NCBI GenBank assembly: GCA_025617375.2
Contig: JAMYGW020000011.1
Location: forward strand, 868,001-932,000
DNA length: 64,000 nucleotides
Direction of reading: 5' to 3'
Source: Acarospora socialis
Taxonomy: Eukaryota > Ascomycota > Lecanoromycetes > Acarosporales > Acarosporaceae
A program made the translations under genes and the position numbers. Shown piece after piece: positions 61,537-64,000 of the stretch. Position 1 is the first letter of the stretch, and each line of letters starts with the position of its first letter. The notes beneath the pieces were generated by a model. It was not told where the DNA came from. It saw only the letters and a program-made list of their open reading frames with translations, and did not search any database.

Positions 61537-64000
61537 ATGCTTTGAAATAGCCATGACCTAGTTTCATTTGTGTAAAAGTAGCAAATAAAAGTCTGTCTGC
61601 ACTTTTCAGATCTTCTTTGATGTGAAAACTAGGTGTTTGATCAAACTGAGCATAGTATCTTTCTTGAGTTGTCTTTTTCCAGTGGGTGGTTCAGTTTTCC
61701 AGTGCTTTGGCCTTGATTTTGTGTTTGATATAGCTAATAGATGTAAATCTATCAATATCTGATGAAATTGACTGCTTTGCACCTGATTTTGCAGCTTTAT
61801 CTGCTATTTCATTGCCTTTAATGTTCTCATGTTCAGAGACCCAATGAATATGAGGTGTAACTTCATACTCTATGAGTTTTTGAAGAGTTTCTTGACATTT
61901 AATAGCTAGATGCTGTTCAGATTCTTGATTTGTGGTTTGAATTCTTTGTATAGCTGCTTGATTGTCTGAAAAGATTCATATGTCTTTGATTCTTTGATAT
62001 TTCATGATTTCTTTGAGACTTAACTTCAAAAACTGTGAAATTCCAAACAATTCAGCATCATAGACTTCCATGGTGATTTCTAGATTTCAAGATTGTTAAT
62101 GTATAATATCTTTATACATGTAGCAAAGATCTGCACCTAGATTTTCATCTAGTTTTGACTCATCTGTGTACAAAACAGCATTTTTAAACTTGATTTCCTT
62201 AGAGAAAAGTGTTTCTAGTCTCTTTAGATGTTCCAAAGTAGCCAGTTTCTTGTCAGATTTGCTGATTTGAATGTCTATGTTTGGTGAAACACTCCAAGGT
62301 GCACAGCATAACTCATTTTGAGTTGAAACCTCCAAATTTAGTGTTTCTGGTAGATATTTGCAAATGCTATATAGCACTTTAATCAACTGAGTTGGGTGTT
62401 TCTTCTTAATGAGAGAGTTTGAATGTTGATTCCAGTCAAGATAATGATTTTCATCAATATCACATCCAGTTCCAAGTCCTGGTGGGTAGGTGTATGGAGT
62501 TCTTTGTCTAATTGGATGATTTTCTGACAAAGTAGCTATTCTTAAAGCATATAGCTCTGTTTTTTGATCAAGTCTAAATCTGGGTGGTAATATAGCTGAT
62601 TCTAGCTCCATAGCAGCTGATGATGAAGACCTAAATGCACCTAGAATTTTTCTAGTTGCTGAATTTTGAAGTTTTTGAAACAGCTTTTCAAAATTCTTTT
62701 GTTGTTTTCACCATACTGGGCTTCCATAGTCACTTATAGATGTGATGCAGGCTGTGTACAGCTGTTTTCCAGCTGATGTTGATAAACCCCATTCAGAATT
62801 CATCAGTCTATGCAGTAAATGCAATGTTCTAGTTGCAGAAGCTATTTTCTTTTGCACATGTGTCTTAAAAGACATTTTAGTGTCAAATCAAACACCTAGC
62901 CAGCGTACAACTTTAGAAGGATGTATAACAGTGTTATTTGGTAGTTTTACTGTTGATATAGCTTGATTTCCTTTCTGAAAATGAATGAGTTCTGACTTGC
63001 TGTCATCAAATATAACTGCATTTTCTTCAGCCCATTGAAATGCAGTTTTTGTGACTGATTCTAGTGTTTTGCTGTTGTCTGCAGCTGTTTTTCCTTCCAC
63101 AATAATAGCCACATCATCAATATAGCTTGGTAGCTTTAGTTGAGTGTGTTTATTGTTGATTTTTGTGAATAGAAATCGCATATAGATCAAAAATAGCATT
63201 GATGATATAGGTGATTCTTGTGGAATTCCAGAATTGACACTTTGTGAATGATTTTTTTCACCATCAAAAGCTAAAGCAATTGTTCTATTTGTAAGAAAGC
63301 ATTGCACCCATTTTAGTACAGTTTGTGGTAAATGTAGTCTTTTCATGACTTTTAGCAGTTGATTTAAAGACACATAGTTAAATGCACCCTTAACATCCAA
63401 GAATAAAGCTGTCAAGACTTTGTTGTTATTGATTGCTTGTTGAATGTCATGTGTTAAACACATAGCTGCATCCACAGCTGATCTTTGCTTTCTACCACTC
63501 ATTTGCTCATGATATAGCAAGTCTGTGGTTTCAGCCCAATAGGAAAGTCTTGTTGCCATTATCTTTTCAGATATTTTGCCCAAGCAATTTAGTAGAGTGA
63601 TTGATCTATATGCTTTGGGTATTGAATAGTCTGCTTTGTCTTCTTTTCTTAGAATTGCACCAGTTTCTTGACGCCAGCATACTGAATGATAGCCTTGATT
63701 TATTAAAACTGAATAAACAGTGTGAAATAACTCAGATATAGCTTGATATGCATGTTGAATTATCAAAAAGGACAATTCATCTGGCCCAGGTGCTTTCTTT
63801 GTTGATGAAGTCATAATAGCTTGTTTTATTTCCTTAGAAATAACTGAAAACCATGGTTTTGTGAGACTATTATCACATTCTAGCTCAACTGGACTTGTTT
63901 GAGGTGGTTTTGGAAACATAGCTTCAAGGAACAAGTCACATTTGTCTTTAAATATGAGTCCCACTTTGTTTTCATGCTTTATAGGAGGTGTTTTCTCTAT
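61537..64000 (-). mobile_element. Tad1-like LINE copy C, inverted, continuing beyond the window
   Basis: Reverse complement of copy B 58610-61073, 2,464 bases in both arms with no net insertion or deletion. Encodes on the minus strand the reverse transcriptase (from at least 63964 down) and RNase H regions. It shares the nonsense codons of copy B in this part (for example the one after RWLGV and the TAA after YKDIIH). The few differences seen are of the GG/GA or CC/TC type: GPDG versus GPDE, NQGYHP versus NQGYHS, GGGTCT versus GGATCT, GGCT versus GACT. Copy C lacks the last about 280 bases of ORF2 and the 3' UTR at its junction with B; its 5' end lies beyond 64000. Confidence 0.9.

Larger units (their letters stand above)
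58610..64000. repeat. Large inverted repeat: arms 58610-61073 and 61537-64000, loop 463 bp
   Basis: The arms were matched at both ends: ATAGAGAAAACACC at 58610 against the window end, and CAAAGCAT at 61066-61073 against ATGCTTTG at 61537-61544. Identity is above 99% by the coding comparison. The right arm may extend further outside the window. Confidence 0.9.

Overview
The window is nuclear DNA from a filamentous ascomycete (Pezizomycotina). Genes are small-intron type (about 40-80 nt, GT..AG), and the recognisable proteins (P5B ATPase, Nap1, class V myosin, Fap7, Rheb, Wapl, Urc1, Elf1, eS1) are fungal. I could not fix the class; the strongly two-compartment (GC-balanced genes / AT-rich repeats) genome narrows it only loosely.

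Layout. 1-16.4 kb is gene-dense: 3'-truncated YPK9-type P5B ATPase (-), NAP1 (+), 3-phosphoglycerate dehydrogenase (+), myosin V (+), ITPase HAM1 (+) and FAP7 (-). 16.56-25.93 kb is an AT-rich island: a Tc1/mariner-type DNA transposon (-) split by a Ty3/Gypsy chromovirus-like fossil with 200-bp LTRs and an intact 5-bp target duplication. 26.6-47.3 kb is gene-dense again: ZUFSP-family peptidase (-), seryl-tRNA synthetase (-), Rheb GTPase (-), Wapl (-), uracil phosphoribosyltransferase (+), Elf1 (-), a decayed URC1 (+), a featureless 2-kb stretch, ribosomal protein eS1 (+), an ABHD11/Imo32-type hydrolase (-) and a secreted GPI-type protein (+). 47.7-64.0 kb is a second AT-rich island: a tRNA-headed SINE with perfect 14-bp target duplications, an inverted LTR remnant, a second Gypsy fossil, and three copies of a Tad1-like LINE, two of them forming a near-perfect 2,464-bp inverted repeat that runs off the window.

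Most notable. (1) The old repeats have lost almost all GG/CC and CG dinucleotides while keeping CA/TG and CT/AG. This is a CpC/CpG-type C-to-T signature, not the classical CpA RIP pattern. (2) The SINE ends in the same 3' sequence and (AAAT)-type tail as the LINE, which points to a SINE-LINE partnership. (3) The LINE joins ORF1 to ORF2 through an overlapping ATGA. (4) The LINE inverted repeat shares its nonsense codons, so it probably arose by duplication after decay.

Functional context. UPRT and the URC1 remnant belong to the same fungal uracil salvage/URC catabolic theme and sit 1.4 kb apart with ELF1 between them. The other genes are housekeeping. For NAP1, the dehydrogenase, myosin, HAM1, FAP7, UPRT, ELF1, eS1 and WAPL the exon models were worked out base by base, and each closes to a whole number of codons.
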